Source of the DNA: Clonostachys chloroleuca
Taxonomy: Eukaryota > Ascomycota > Sordariomycetes > Hypocreales > Bionectriaceae
DNA: 64,000 nt
Assembly: GCA_037952775.1 (NCBI GenBank)
Contig: JBANAY010000003.1
Location: 35,092,001-35,156,000 of the forward strand
Direction: 5' to 3'
Positions 10,651 through 22,484 of the stretch are shown in pieces. The translations under genes and the position numbers were made by a program. Under the pieces are notes generated by a model that was not told where the DNA came from, searched no databases, and was given only the letters and a program-made list of their open reading frames with translations. Within the stretch, counting starts at the first letter, position 1. The number at the start of each line of letters is the position of its first letter.

Positions 10651-12738
10651 ATGGCAGCCGACAAGGAGATCGGCGAGCAACAGGTGGCTCGAGCCTCTTC
10701 GAGTGGTAGTGACAGAAAGCACGAAGAGGAGCACGATGATCTTTTCTGGACAGAGGAGGAGGAGGCTACCCTTCTTCGGAGGTTTGTCTGCCCGCGACGA
10801 TGGAGAAGACTGGAGTGTTTGACTAATTCACCTCTCTGAAGGGTTGACATCTTGCTTATGCCGATCATGATTCTTGGATTTTTCGCACTACAGCTTGATA
10901 GAGGAAACATGTGAGGATTTCTACCACAATTATTTAGTTTCTATGTAAACGAGCTCGGAGAAACTAATTCCTGCATCAGTGGTAACGCATTAACTGATGG
11001 GTTCTTCAAAGATGTGGGCATCACGCAAAATCAGTTCAACACAGGCCAACAGCTCTTGTCCCTGGGTATCATTGTTCTCGAAGTAGGTGTCGCTCACTCT
11101 GCCTAAAAATTCCCCTTATTAACACATATTTCCTTCACCAGATTCCTAGCAATATGATCCTCTACAGGGTCGGGCCTACACTGTGGATCGGAGGTCAAAT
11201 CATTGCGTGGTAAGCAGTCTAAGATTAGATCGATCTTGGTGGCACTTCGCTTCTCAACCTATCTTATCTCGTTCAACCAACTAATAAAAGATCAGGGGGC
11301 TTGTCGCCACATTTCAAGCTTTCCAGAAGGGCTATACAGTATATGTAATCACTCGACTGCTTCTGGGGTATGTTTATCTACAAACCAACTATGTTGTATC
11401 GTGGGAGCTAATTCTCAATAGACTCTGCGAAGCTGGTTTCATCCCAGCTTGTCTGTTCACCATGTCCCGGTGGTATAAGCGAGACGAAATCAGCAAACGT
11501 TTCTCGTGGTTCTTCATGGGAAACCTTGTCGCGTCAGCGATGACAGGCATCATTGCTTTTGGAATGTAATGCATCCCTATATACACCCTCACCCACATAG
11601 AAATTCAGCTGACATTAAAATGAAGTCTCCGCATGCGAGGAATTGCCGGTCTGAGTGGATGGCAGTGGCTCTTCATCCTTGAGGGCATTTTTACCATTTT
11701 GATTGGTTTTACGTTCCTTCTGTTCTTCCCTGACCAAGTCACAAACCCCAAGTCACTCCTAGGCTTGTGCTATTTCACCGAGCGGGAGGCCCAGATTCTA
11801 TACCACAGAGTCATCCGGGATGATCCCTCCAAGAAACAAGTGAGAACACACATTACACGAGAAGACTTCAAGAGCACGGTATGTAATCGCCAAAGAAAAA
11901 GAGGTAATTTTTACCTCAGCTACAGGTGGTGGCTAAATCATGTCATATAGTTCACCAACTGGCGCATTCTCCCCCATATTGGCTTCACCATTGTTGGCAT
12001 GGCGCCGCCACAGGTCATGGGCTCATATGCTCCAACTCTGATCACAAGCTTCGGGTATAGCGGTCTTCAGTCCAACGCCATGGTATCTATCGGTTACTGG
12101 GGCCTTCTTTTCTGCAATCTCCTTTGGGGCTGGACTTGGTACGTTTCGTTGATCTCTCTAGTATTTTTAGTCGATATGACAGCTGACGGTATCATATCAA
12201 GCGACCGTCTAGGTGTTCGTGGCCCTATGGTCCTTCTCGGATTCATCCTTGGATTGGGCTTTAACGTACGTATCGGAGTTCTCCCTCGCACCATCAACTA
12301 CTCTAACGCTTTCTATAGATTGGAAACAAGATCGCCGTCACCTCCAACAGCGCGCAGACCAAGTTTGCCATCCTGATAACCTCCATCGTTTTCTCCTGGC
12401 CTTGGCGTAAGCTTCTCTCCTTGGTCTAAATTCCAATCTGTACTCGCTAACAAGATATTCCGACAGATGCGGTAAATGGTTCTTGGTTGTCACTCAACGC
12501 GAGAACACCTGGCGAGCGATCCATCACCATGGCACTGCACATCATGGCCGCTAACTGCTCGGGTATTGTTGGCAAGGCACTGTTCCGGGAGGACGATGCA
12601 CCCCATTATCCAAGAGGCTTCTCTATCATTGTGGCTCTTAGTGCGATTGGTGTTTTTCTTTCGGCGTTGGCGAATTTGCAGTACTATTTTGGCAACGACC
12701 GTGTGTTGAAGCGCAAGGGGCTTCGTTACACGTATTGA
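10651..12738 (+). CDS. MFS permease, Dal5/anion:cation symporter type
   Basis: Major-facilitator plasma-membrane importer of the allantoate-permease (Dal5) group, which also includes the alternative sulfate transporter AstA. Eleven exons give 483 aa: 10651-10781, 10842-10910, 10980-11082, 11142-11209, 11296-11367, 11422-11565, 11626-11878, 11951-12138, 12202-12265, 12319-12406, 12467-12738. All ten introns are GT-AG, 53-86 bp, and keep the frame. Marks in order: acidic cytoplasmic N-terminus, LQLDRGNIGNALTDGF in helix 1, IPSNMIL, TRLLLGLCEAGFIPA, SRWYKRDE, IAGLSGWQWLFILEG and the C-terminal YYFGNDRVLKRKG. The intron density is unusually high for the window. Substrate (sulfate, sulfate ester, carboxylate or amide) is not visible; the paired sulfatase argues for a sulfur-containing anion. 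Confidence 0.9.
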
Positions 12739-13029
12739 ACAAGGGCGATGATTCCAGTGCTGTTTTGAGGGCCTTCTAAGGTAGACTTAAGATCTCAATC
12801 GAGGCATTACCGCCAAGCTTCGTAGGTTTTGTCATTCATAGACGATAATTTAGATTCGTTGGATCCCGAGCTGAGATATTATCGGCATATCGGGAAACAG
12901 AATAATATTAATTAATCTAGGGTGTTTAGCTATTGAGCAAGGATATTACGATGAGCCTGAAATTCATGACCTCATTCAATACGGCTTCTTTAAGCCCGTA
13001 CTGATCATCCACCGTTGTGATCATACTCT

Positions 13030-15275
13030 TCACTCGAACTGCTGTAGTGGCCTTGGTACTGGCCAAGCACACGCATCACGAAACCGACCGATGACACCCT
13101 TGAGTGCCTGTCGTTCGTAGTGATCCACAAAGAAATGGCCATACAGATGTATCGCCAACGCCGCATTCACCAGAGCAGGGGGGTCTTCGGGTGTTGTATT
13201 GCGATACCACAGATATCCAGCGCGATGGAGCGAACTCGCAGTTCTGCCTCTCTAAACGCCGACCTAGCATCGGACGATTGTCTATCTCATCAATCAGTAT
13301 AGCTAATAAAAAAGGGCAAGAAAAAAACACGAATTAGGGTAATTCTCACACTAGCAAAGGCGACTCGGCCAGAAGAATCATCTTTGCAAGCAAAAAATGT
13401 TGCATTGCAGTAAGTCCAATGGCCGAGTGGTACCATATTATGGGGAAAACATGGCCATCTTCCTTTTTAGGTGGTAATGATAGTATGGGCTCGAATTGCT
13501 TCACCACGGTCTCCTCGAGAGTTTCTTCTTGTTGTTTCAGTATCACTACAGCGCGTTAATAAGTCAGCTTTCATTAATCATTCGCTATCTGTCGACAAGG
13601 TGAAAGAGAGAACTTACACCACTCCTGCTCCGATCTACCGTCAAAATGCCATGCCGTAACATGACTAGCATGTATAATCAGTCGGTTTGTGGGAGATGCA
13701 TTGGCATAAATCTGGGGTGTCTGTACGAAATCCGGAGGGTGGCCCTTTAGGAGGCCGTAGTAAATCTCTTGTCTAAGCGCGATCCAATACGATGCTTTCA
13801 AGAGACTAGAATGATTCGACCATTCCTCCGTATTAGAGCTCTTGAGGACAGTACTAATAATGGATAGAAAATTGACCCTTTGAGGAGGTGTATTAGGGGA
13901 GTCCGGGTCTGCTCGCTTCGCCTCTTCTTCGTCATCATCATGGTCATCTTCCATCTCTTCAAATTGGCGTAGGATGATGGCTGTGGCGACCATGAGTCCG
14001 CGAGTATCTTCGTCGTAGGTCGTGTGAAATCCGCGCAGAGCAGGGAGTGCCTTCAGCATGTATTCGACTGCTGTGCCGGGGTGAATGTCATGGAGCAGCT
14101 GATCACGATACATTATATGCCCATCGGGGGTCCTGTACTGCCGCAGACGGCAGATATGACGTGCAGAGACGGCGTAGATGGCGTTGAGTAGGGGAGGGTA
14201 ATGCTTTGCTCTTTCAGGAACTAGAATCTCAAAGCTCCGTAAAGGGTCCGCGATATCGAACTGGATGATGCGTCAGTAAATTTTGAAACGGCAGATCACA
14301 GGGAAGAACCTACCCAGTGAGAGAGTTCATCAACATAGTAAGCCAGGAGACATGCCTCTCGGATTTGGCGAGCTTCAGCCAAATCATGTTTTTCTTGGTG
14401 CACCTGAGGGCGGTCTACGCATTTGACAACGGTTATTACTCATCAGGCAACGAAAGAAGCCTCCTGGACAGACAGCTATATTGGACTGCCTGTCGAGAAG
14501 TAGGAAGGTTGGTCCTGACCTTTGTGTGGTGATGGTATATGCTCCAATCCAATGTGGTTGTACGATGGCCTAAACACTCCACCATGATCCTCATTTGAAT
14601 CAGGTGCGTTTAGGCTGCTGATGGGCGACTGGAAGGCATCTGATTGGTGTGAAGGGGTTGTCATTTGGGTGGACATGCTCACCCATTCATTCGGAGGGTT
14701 CTCATGGGCCTGCGAGATGGGTGAGAGCGATGTTGGTGCGTCCAATGGTGCGCCTGGAGAGGCGCCCTGCATACCAGTAGGGACTTCGAGAGCGTCATCC
14801 TCGAGGTTAGGGTCGGCCTCGGTGGGTATACGCTGGGCACGCCCTTGGGAGCTTGTGTAAAGACGGACTGTGGGGTACGGTTAAGTGAGCACGGTTCCTG
14901 AGCAGCGGCATGTGCACAATGGCACATTGAGGAGGGCAGCAGATGGGGACGTAAGGAATCAGGTATTACTAGGCCCAGAGGAGAGTTGAACTAACATTCT
15001 CGTGCGTTGCTCCTCAGCCACGTCTGCGAATCAGGAAAGCGGTAGTCGAAGTTGGCGGCAGAGCCTTGTCGAAAGGGCTTCCTCCTCCCCGGGCGAATAC
15101 ACTCGAGGCCCTTACTTCGGCAGCGGCTACATTGCGGTGTGTCATCGCTGCACCTCAGATGTTTCTCTACAAGCGCCGTAGCCAGTCAGTCAGCATACTT
15201 TGGTTTTTCAAGACAGTGATGAACAGAGAGAGGCCCACCTTTGCATATCACACATGGATTCTTAAGAACCGGCAT
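13030..15275 (-). CDS. Zn2Cys6 transcription factor (ARCA-like), frameshifted near the 3' end
   Basis: Seven exons: 15239-15275, 14996-15166, 14520-14867, 14314-14414, 13618-14260, 13350-13545 and 13030-13263. The zinc cluster is split by intron 1: C8 and C11, then C18, C25, C28 and C35. After a Ser/Pro-rich linker comes a regulatory domain with ACLLAYYVDELSHWFDIADPLRSF, LLNAIYAVSARHICRL and QEIYYGLLKGHPPD, which fits the fungal ARCA-like group. In the last exon LRVRSIALDICGIAIQHPKTP reads on to PALVNAALAI only if one base is added to the G-run at 13178-13183 (six present, seven needed). The coding length is one base short of a multiple of three. The third intron (14415-14519) uses a weak GTCAGG donor and is the least certain. 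It is tail-to-tail with the permease gene. Confidence 0.8.
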
Positions 15276-16627
15276 GATTCGATTTAGCCGCTCCACAACC
15301 ACACCATGGTATGAGGTGAGGTCGAGACGGGGAAGTGATATTACTGGGGAAGTAGAAGAGCATGAGGGGAAGGAGGATTTGCTGGTCTGGGGCTCGCCGA
15401 AATTGGAGCAAAGAGGAAAGAAAGAACGGAGACCCAATCAGGCCTTTCCTTTACTAACCATGTTATCGGCGAGTCTAACCAGGACAAGCTAAAACCCCAA
15501 CTTTTCCCCAGAGTCGCCGGTTGTCTGTCTCGATATGGCTACCCTATACACTGTCGATGCAGCTCGCGATATGTGAAAGAAGGGGCGCAGCTTCACTATT
15601 GGTTGTTAATAAAGAAATTAATCTTATCATGTTCTGGCAGGCGAGTGGCCTCTCATCCAACGAAATGATCCTTTATTTACGGTGCAGTTTGCAGCCTGTT
15701 CTGCATTTATGATCTAGACGGTTCAATTGCATCAACCAACCCTCTTGGGTTGACGTTGACGCATGTAAGGCAAACGCAGCCCACCGCCTCCATTAGCCAT
15801 GCTATTCAAGTTATTCTCATTCCCAGGAAGAGCTCGTCCGGCAAAAGAAGGCACAACTTGACGTCAAGCCCCTGATTTCTACCTGCCGCCTGCGCGTGCC
15901 GACTCATTGCAACCCTGGTGCGGAGAAGCCTGTGCTTCTAGGCCACCCAATAAGCAAAAAGCCGGGCTAGCCGTTCGATCTGCCGCAGATTTTTCCCTCC
16001 TTCACTTCATTCTACTCTCACACCTCATGTGGCCATCGGTATGGCTTCATATTACGACGACTGCCTCGAGCGAGTGGCCCTGCCGACGGGCCTGATACCA
16101 GACCGGACGATGCCCCTAAAACGATGAGCTGAGTCCAGCCAAGCCGGCAAGGGCTTCCGACTGTCTGACAAAGCAAAACAAACGCCCAAATAAAGGGAGG
16201 GAGGGAAGGCAGCTGCTCTGGCCGCACACACCCAAGGCTGGTTGGCCGCCAAGCTATACGCGCATGATGCATCTAGGATGATGGCCGAACCCTTCCAGCT
16301 CCTGCGACACATTTAGAAGGATTTATTGAGCCGTCGAAAGGCATTCACCACGATGAGCACTGACTTGATCAGCTTGAAGACCGACTCCGAAATCGGTTGA
16401 TTAATTTCCTAGCGTTTGGACCAAGTGGGCCCCCTGTGAGCTTGGCTTGGCTGCGGGAATCAAATAATTCGCAATCGCCGGTATTCGTCATCGTCTAGAC
16501 CGGTCGAGGAGGGAAAAAATTTATCAAAATGGCTGTCGCAGGTCCTCATATCCAGCCCGGCGGCTGCCACTTTGCGCGCATCGACATCCAAAGCAACACC
16601 ACATCGGGGCCGTAGACATCCTCCAGC
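15276..16627. other. Intergenic, no gene seen
   Basis: 1.35 kb between the ARCA-like regulator and the DUF1275 gene, which diverge from it. It is likely a shared upstream region. Short ORFs on both strands overlap each other and show no domain or splice support. Confidence 0.6.
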
Positions 16628-17514
16628 ATGGACTCTCCTACGAAACTGAAGGCTTCCAAGCCAAAGATCGATCTCCGATATGCCGACCTTGTCTTCATTG
16701 GCTGCTACTTTGTGTCGGGCATGCTCGACAGCAGCGCCTACAGCGCCTGGACATGCTTCGTGAGCATGCAGACTGGTAAGTCATGTCATCTATCGCATTT
16801 ATTATTGCTTTGCTTTGCTCTCGCTACGGCAGAGCCTGGCCTGGATCATACGTCGGCCTGCGACCGCGACCGTCTACGTGTGTTGCTAACGAACTGCGAC
16901 ATCTAGGTAACACCGTCTTCCTGGGCCTCGGCGCATCCAACCAGCCAGTGGACAAGCCCTTTGGCTGGCTCAAGTCCCTCATCTCCATCTTCTCCTTCAT
17001 CGTCGGCAGCTTCATCTTCGCCAAGGTCACCCAGGGCCGCAGCTTCGAGCGCCTGACCCTCTCCGTCTCCTTCGCCGTTCAGGCCCTCTGCATCATCGTC
17101 GCCGCCGTCCTCCTCGAGACCCGCGTCGTGTCCTCCGCCCACGAAGTCAACCCGTCTACGAAGACCCTCCTGCTGCCCCTCGTGCCCCTGTTCCTGCTCG
17201 CCTTCCAGGCCGGCGGCCAGATGGCTGCCAGCCGAGGTTGCGGGTTCAACGAGCTCCCCACCACCGTCCTGACGAGCGTATACTACGACATCTCCTCCGA
17301 CCCGAAGCTGACCGCGACGCCGTCCAAGAACCTCAAGCGGAACAGGCGCATGGGTGCTGTTGTCGCCTTCCTCGTTGGCGCCATCGTCGGTGGATGGTGC
17401 TACAAGGGCAGTGGCTCGCTTGCGCCCGCGCTCTGGACCTCTGCTGGTCTCAAGACCGCGGCCGCCGTGGCCTGGAGCTTCTGGAGGCTGGAGACTCCAG
17501 GTGCTCTGGTATGA
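16628..17514 (+). CDS. DUF1275 (YoaK-family) membrane protein
   Basis: Integral membrane protein of 251 aa with about six hydrophobic segments; the family function is unknown. Two exons, 16628-16775 and 16907-17514, are joined by a 131-bp intron with donor GGTAAG and acceptor CTAGG. The first exon gives DLVFIGCYFVSGMLDSSAYSA and ends at CFVSMQT; the second begins GNTVFLGLGAS, together forming the typical DUF1275 motif (FVSMQTGNTVFLGLG). Later marks are FIVGSFIF, FQAGGQMAASR with N-E-LPTTVLTSVYYD, and GAIVGGWCY. Strong GC-rich codon third positions set it off from neighbours such as the regulator upstream. Confidence 0.92.
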
Positions 17515-20102
17515 GCGTCCACTGGAATGTATTGAGATTCGAATAGACTACAGACATGGATATGGAATAATACTGGGATACACAGCCACCAAACATCACG
17601 CATTGTTCTGTCGAGCCCTGGCTCAGGCTATGGCATCAGATGACGACATTGCAGCCAACATAGATCGCATCATCGGGCCCTGGTATTGCCCATGTCGCTC
17701 CGGACTGCCTGGCAAGCCGTGTCGCATTCTGCGCCGACTTTCGTCGAGACATGAGGGCTGAACGGGGGCAAGATTGCCCCCCATCCTGGGCTGGGCTGCC
17801 TCTTTTTGTTTCTCCGGTCTCGGGTGTTTGGAGGCCAAGTTTGCAGGATGTAGAACCTGTAAAAGCCATGTTTCACGCACCGGCCAGGACTTGGAATGCC
17901 CTTACATTTTACACATACGTAATATTCGCGCAGTTTCTGAAATAGACTACATATTGTTGATCTTGGAGATTATGTAAATGATGCGAAGGATCGGAGAGAA
18001 CTGATCTCCCTGCTTGGTTGGTTGTTGCTGCTTTGAGAATGTCCCATTATCTTGAGGGTGCATACGAAAACAATCCAAGTATCATATCGGCTGTTCCGAC
18101 GTCGATGGCATCGACTTTTGGACCAAAGAGGGCTAATGAGGTCTCAATTTATTTTCCGTGCCAGTTGATATGCGTTTCTCCTTTCCTTATGCCCTCATGA
18201 TATCATCTTGGCTGATCTATTTCTGCTTCTTGCATTGTCTCGAGTGCTCTCCCTCCGTGATCTTCATTCACCTTAGAATGTTCCTGCCCAGTAGGAACTG
18301 GGCAGAAACTCACATGGCCCTGGATCGAGACGTCGCTGCTGTGATACCTGCTTGAGGTGGACGCCACTTGTATGAGACTTGCATTCATCTGGACCGGTAT
18401 TCTGTGTGGTAACTCCCCTACATGGAGGCGGTGACACGGCTTTGGATTAGCACCCTGGTTCGTACCACATCTCTATACAACAATAAAGGGCTCTAGACGT
18501 GTCCAGACGGATCCAGAGAAATGGTGGCTTCTGCAACGATACACTGTTTGGGGATGTAGACTAAAAGGCTGGCAACCATCTGATGAGATGACTCGAAGTT
18601 GGATGGCCGACTCATGGAGATCCAGACCGACTCCAAGTGATACGTCGTAGCCTAACAGTGGCGATACGCTCATTTCTTCGTCGGGCATGGAAGTACATGG
18701 CACTAACAGTAGACAAACCGCACATATTCCATGTATCTGAGGAACCTGTCTGCGACACCGACTCTTCCTCGACTCACGGGAGAATTCGTAGCCTGCGGCG
18801 ATTCATGTTACCCGTGGTTTCACTCCATTCACTGTAGGGATGCTTATCATAGACAGGTTCCAGGATTTGAACGATGACTGACGATCTTATTCGTAAAGAG
18901 TAGGGGATTTACCCCTTGCTACTGTTCTGGAGGGCCGTTTGAGCGCGAGGGACGAGCCGAGTAGGCTACGGATACGGGATCTGCCCGGCCCCGAGCTAAT
19001 GAGAGAATAGCTTCGGTCAGAGAGTTAGGCCAAAATGATATGTCAGGTCAATAGAAGGAGCTGCAGCCCTTGGTGGTGGGGTGAACTGGCATCCGTGATC
19101 AAGGTGGCTTGTAAATGGTGTTTTAGCAGCCGAACAACATTAACATGTATTATGAGGTTGCGTGAAAATCCCATTTCGGTGGCTGGTACATCCCGAAGAA
19201 GGTCGGCCACACACAAGAAGCATGCTAAACCTCTTGGAAGCAACCAGTTATCCTCGTGGCCAACACCCTCAGCGGGAGGGAAACCCGCCTCCATTCCTTT
19301 TTTGGGCGTTCTGCATGTTATTATTTGACTGATCGTTTTCATTACCTCACGCCAAGACACAGTTTCTGCCGTGTTTCACGTCAAGCGGGCAGATAGAAAC
19401 CCGATCACAAGACTCTGCTAATCAGCCATTGGGTCCCACATCCGACGACGGAAAGGGCCCTGAAGATCGAGCCGCCCTCAAAGTCCCGTTAAGCTACGTT
19501 CCATCCCGCATCCTGCTGAGGTTGTGGAAGTTCTTGGCCTTCACTGGCTCGATATCAGGGTACGGCTGAGCTGAGACATTGCGGAAGGCTGTGTCAGACT
19601 ATCAACGCCTCCCACACGGTGGCTGCTGGCTAGATCTGTTGCTGTGCCTAAAATTCCTCATCCGACTGGCGATCTTAAGAATGTGCAGTTCTGGGGAGAG
19701 AATTTCTTACGTGCGTCCGACCTGGGTCTGGAATGCCCCATTCTTACATATAGTGGCTTTCGAGTAATACTGCGTGGGAAGGCTGAGACATGTGACTGGT
19801 GATATGCAGCCCCGCTACTGTTTGGATGAATAGATGTTGTCTAGACTCTTCTCACCAAGCCTCTCTTGGATGTCTTCGATGGGTGCGGAGAGTTCACATC
19901 GCCGAGACCTTGGGTTGGATCGAGATAGAGATCGAGCAAGTGGTCTGGATAACCCCTCACAATGGGATCATGACTTCTATAAATTGGTCCAGTTTCCTCC
20001 TGTCTGTTGGTGTTGGAAGAAAGCATCAGACACAGCAACAACAATCCAACAGAATCATCACTCGAAACTTTCCCAACGCATCATCATTTTAATCTCATCA
20101 AA
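17515..20102. other. Long intergenic region, no gene seen
   Basis: 2.6 kb without a supported gene. ORFs near 17600-17900 are antisense or out-of-frame and lack domains. The last 130 bp are the promoter of the secreted protein that follows, with a TATA box at 19978. A long upstream region is common before strongly regulated secreted-protein genes. Confidence 0.55.
19978..19984 (+). promoter_or_regulatory. TATA box TATAAAT
   Basis: It lies 119 bp upstream of the ATG at 20103, followed by a CAACAACAATCC-rich leader, which is a usual layout for highly expressed fungal secreted-protein genes. Confidence 0.55.
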
Positions 20103-20845
20103 ATGAAGTTCTCCAACGTCCTCATGTTTGCTTCCTTCGCCTTCGCTGCACCAGCTGTTGAGATTGAGGTCAGGCAGCAGACTGCAACTGGCGTTGTGGT
20201 CCAGTCTGTACAGACTGTTCGAAACACTGTCGACACCAACGTTGCCGCAATTCGTAAGCTGGAAACCCGAACAAATGACTGACATAGGAAGATATATCTG
20301 ACTTTCTTCCCTCCATAATAGGTACTGCTATTGGTGGCGTCACTGGTAACGTTAGTGCCCAAGTGCAGGCACAGATTCGCGCCAATCTCAATGCCATCCT
20401 CGCATCCCTCAAGACCGCCACTACCACCATCACCGGTGCTACTACCGGAGCCGCTGGTGGAATCATTGGTGCCGCTGTTGGTCTGTCCCAGCAGCAGATC
20501 AACGATCTTGCCCAGGCTGTCCAGAATACCCTCGACGCCGTCGCCGCGCTCAATGTCATCATTACCGCTGAAGCCACCGACCTCACCACCCCGCTCCGTA
20601 CCTTCGCCCAGAGTGAGATCAACGCTATCCGTGCCGCTCTGAGCCCCTTCCTCACTCCTGTTATCGTCTTTGCTCGTGCTGTGACTTTTTTCTCCGCTAG
20701 AGTTGGCATTGTCGTCACCGGCTTGGCTAATGTCACCACCTCCCTCACCAACTACATTACCAACCTTCTCCAATCTCTCGGCCTCCCTCGCATCAACATC
20801 AACATCCCTGGTGCTCCTGTGATTAACAAGCGCGCCGCTCTCTAA
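20103..20845 (+). CDS. Secreted Ala/Thr-rich helical protein, function unknown
   Basis: 224 aa from two exons (20103-20253 and 20322-20845; the 68-bp intron has GTAAGC and ATAG). A signal peptide (MKFSNVLMFASFAFAAPA) is followed by EVRQQ, which could be a processing site. The mature part has no cysteines and is rich in Ala, Thr, Val and Asn, with regular heptad-like hydrophobics (VQTVRNTV, LNAILASLKTATTTI, INDLAQAVQNTLDAVAALN) that predict long amphipathic helices. A Gly/Ala stretch (GAAGGIIGAAVG) lies in the middle. The C-terminus ends NKRAAL. The layout loosely resembles cell-wall or hydrophobic-surface-binding galactomannoprotein-like secreted proteins, but no family signature was recognised. 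Confidence 0.85.
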
Positions 20846-22152
20846 GACTTCAAGAACTATTACAGAATGGAAGGGGCGAGAGAGGCAACGAAGGACGGTT
20901 AATCAATATGTTGTGGGAAGAGATCTGCGGGGATTTGATTGAGGTGCACCGAGGAACAGAAACATGAATGGGATGATGATTACGCTCTTTTGAAATTTGA
21001 GTCTAGCTATGTCGAATTGAGATTGATTGCCACGTGGATAAATGACCTGCTTCAAAATGATATTAAATGGCTCGGTTTGGGTTTCTCGAAGTCATTGCTA
21101 GATGCGCCACAAGCTCTCTCTCTTCTTCTCCTCTTTGTTGTTTGGTCAAAGTATCTGATCTCTTTGGACAAACCCAATACCCCTGCCAGGGGCCTATATG
21201 ACACCTCTGGACCCCGTGAAGAGGGGACTAAAGTAAAGCATGGAAGGCACAAAAGTCAACTGGTAGAAATATGCGGTTGACATCTCGTATATCCCCTATG
21301 AAACTAGATTATAGTCTCCAAAGGAAACATCATACTGTATTCTATATAAAAGCCTATGAAGATATAGTAGTAATAGTAAGATTTATAAATTATTTCTAGA
21401 TGGAAGGTTAACTCCTATTTATTGCTTTGTGGGATTAGTTGGAATGGCCACCGTCCATGCTGTATGGTTACTGTGGTACTACTATTTCACTCAATCAAAT
21501 CATCTCGTGCCAATAGTCAGAATCGGGTAATTGCCGACGGGCCACCGGATCGCCAACTCAGTCAATTTCAATCAAATCAAACCATTTCACTTCAAAGGAA
21601 GGTGCCCCTGGTATCTCTAGGCTGGGACTTTGGTGGCCAAGGCCGTTACATCACCACTAGGCGTTCGTATTCATCTTGCGGTGAGCCTCAAGGCATATAC
21701 GCCATTTAAGATGTTTGGGGTGTAATATCTCAAGACTCAGTTGCTTCGAGTGTCGGTTTGCGCAATTGTAGTCCTTAAGAATGGTAACTAACTAATCCTT
21801 CTTCGCCTCGTTGCTAATGCATGTGGAGATGCTAAGCTTACAGGTGTCATGTATGGCAGGCATCAGGAGGGGTGGAATCACCAAAGTACCATCGAAGCTC
21901 ATATCTCATGAGCCTCCAGAGAAATTACGCGGTGGCTTTGAAGACTAGGGCCAGTATGCCACATTAACTGAAGTTCTTACTACGAATGGTTCAATCTTTT
22001 CGACTGAATCCACAGAGGGCTTTGGACATCACTCTGACCCGGCTATAAAAGGTCAACTAGTCCCCGTCGATGGGACACAAGTTTGAAGAACATCACCGCT
22101 ATCATCACCCTTCTTTCCGCTTTTCATCAAGAAACTTACTCTCAAAGACAAA
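20846..22152. other. Intergenic, no gene seen
   Basis: 1.3 kb. The ORFs at 20939-21280 and 21422-21709 (+) have no start context, domain or splice support. The AT-rich stretch 21300-21400 looks like terminator or spacer DNA. The end holds the promoter of the next gene. Confidence 0.55.
22044..22050 (+). promoter_or_regulatory. TATA box TATAAAA
   Basis: It lies 103 bp upstream of the ATG at 22153 of a small secreted protein, with a pyrimidine-rich stretch (CCCTTCTTTCCGC) between the two. Confidence 0.55.
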
Positions 22153-22484
22153 ATGAAGCTCGCCATTGCCTCCCTCTTCCTTGCCGTCACCAGCTTGGTC
22201 AACGCCATCCCTTCCCCTGAGGTTGAGGCCGAGGCTCCCAACCTGTCCGTCAGAGCGAAATCTGGAGACTCTTGCAGCAAGTCCGGTAGTGTTACCTGCT
22301 ACGCTCAAAAAGGCCAACCGTGAGTTGTATTTGCTCCCTCGATAAAGTGGCAGATATACTAACCTTGGATAGTCAAACTTCCATTCTCGTTTGCTCTGGT
22401 GGCAAGTGGAAAACCCAGGCCAAGTGTGCGCGTGGAACCACTTGCAAATACGACAGTGGCAAGAACTGGGCCTGGTGCGGGTAA
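22153..22484 (+). CDS. Small secreted cysteine-rich protein (six Cys)
   Basis: 92 aa from two exons (22153-22319 and 22373-22484; the intron is 53 bp). A signal peptide ends near SLVNA; a short acidic propeptide (PSPEVEAEAP) follows and a basic RAK may be a processing site. The mature part has six cysteines in SCSKSG, VTCYA, LVCSGGKW, AKCARG, TTCKYD and AWCG. The C..GGKW...C..GTTC layout is reminiscent of small chitin-binding modules of the CBM19 type, but this is only a pattern resemblance. Such proteins include effector candidates, hydrolase accessories and antimicrobial proteins. No catalytic motif is present. Confidence 0.85.

Noticed and set aside
17354..17761. 135-codon ORF on the plus strand
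   Set aside because: Mostly an out-of-frame shadow of the GC-rich DUF1275 exon; no domain.
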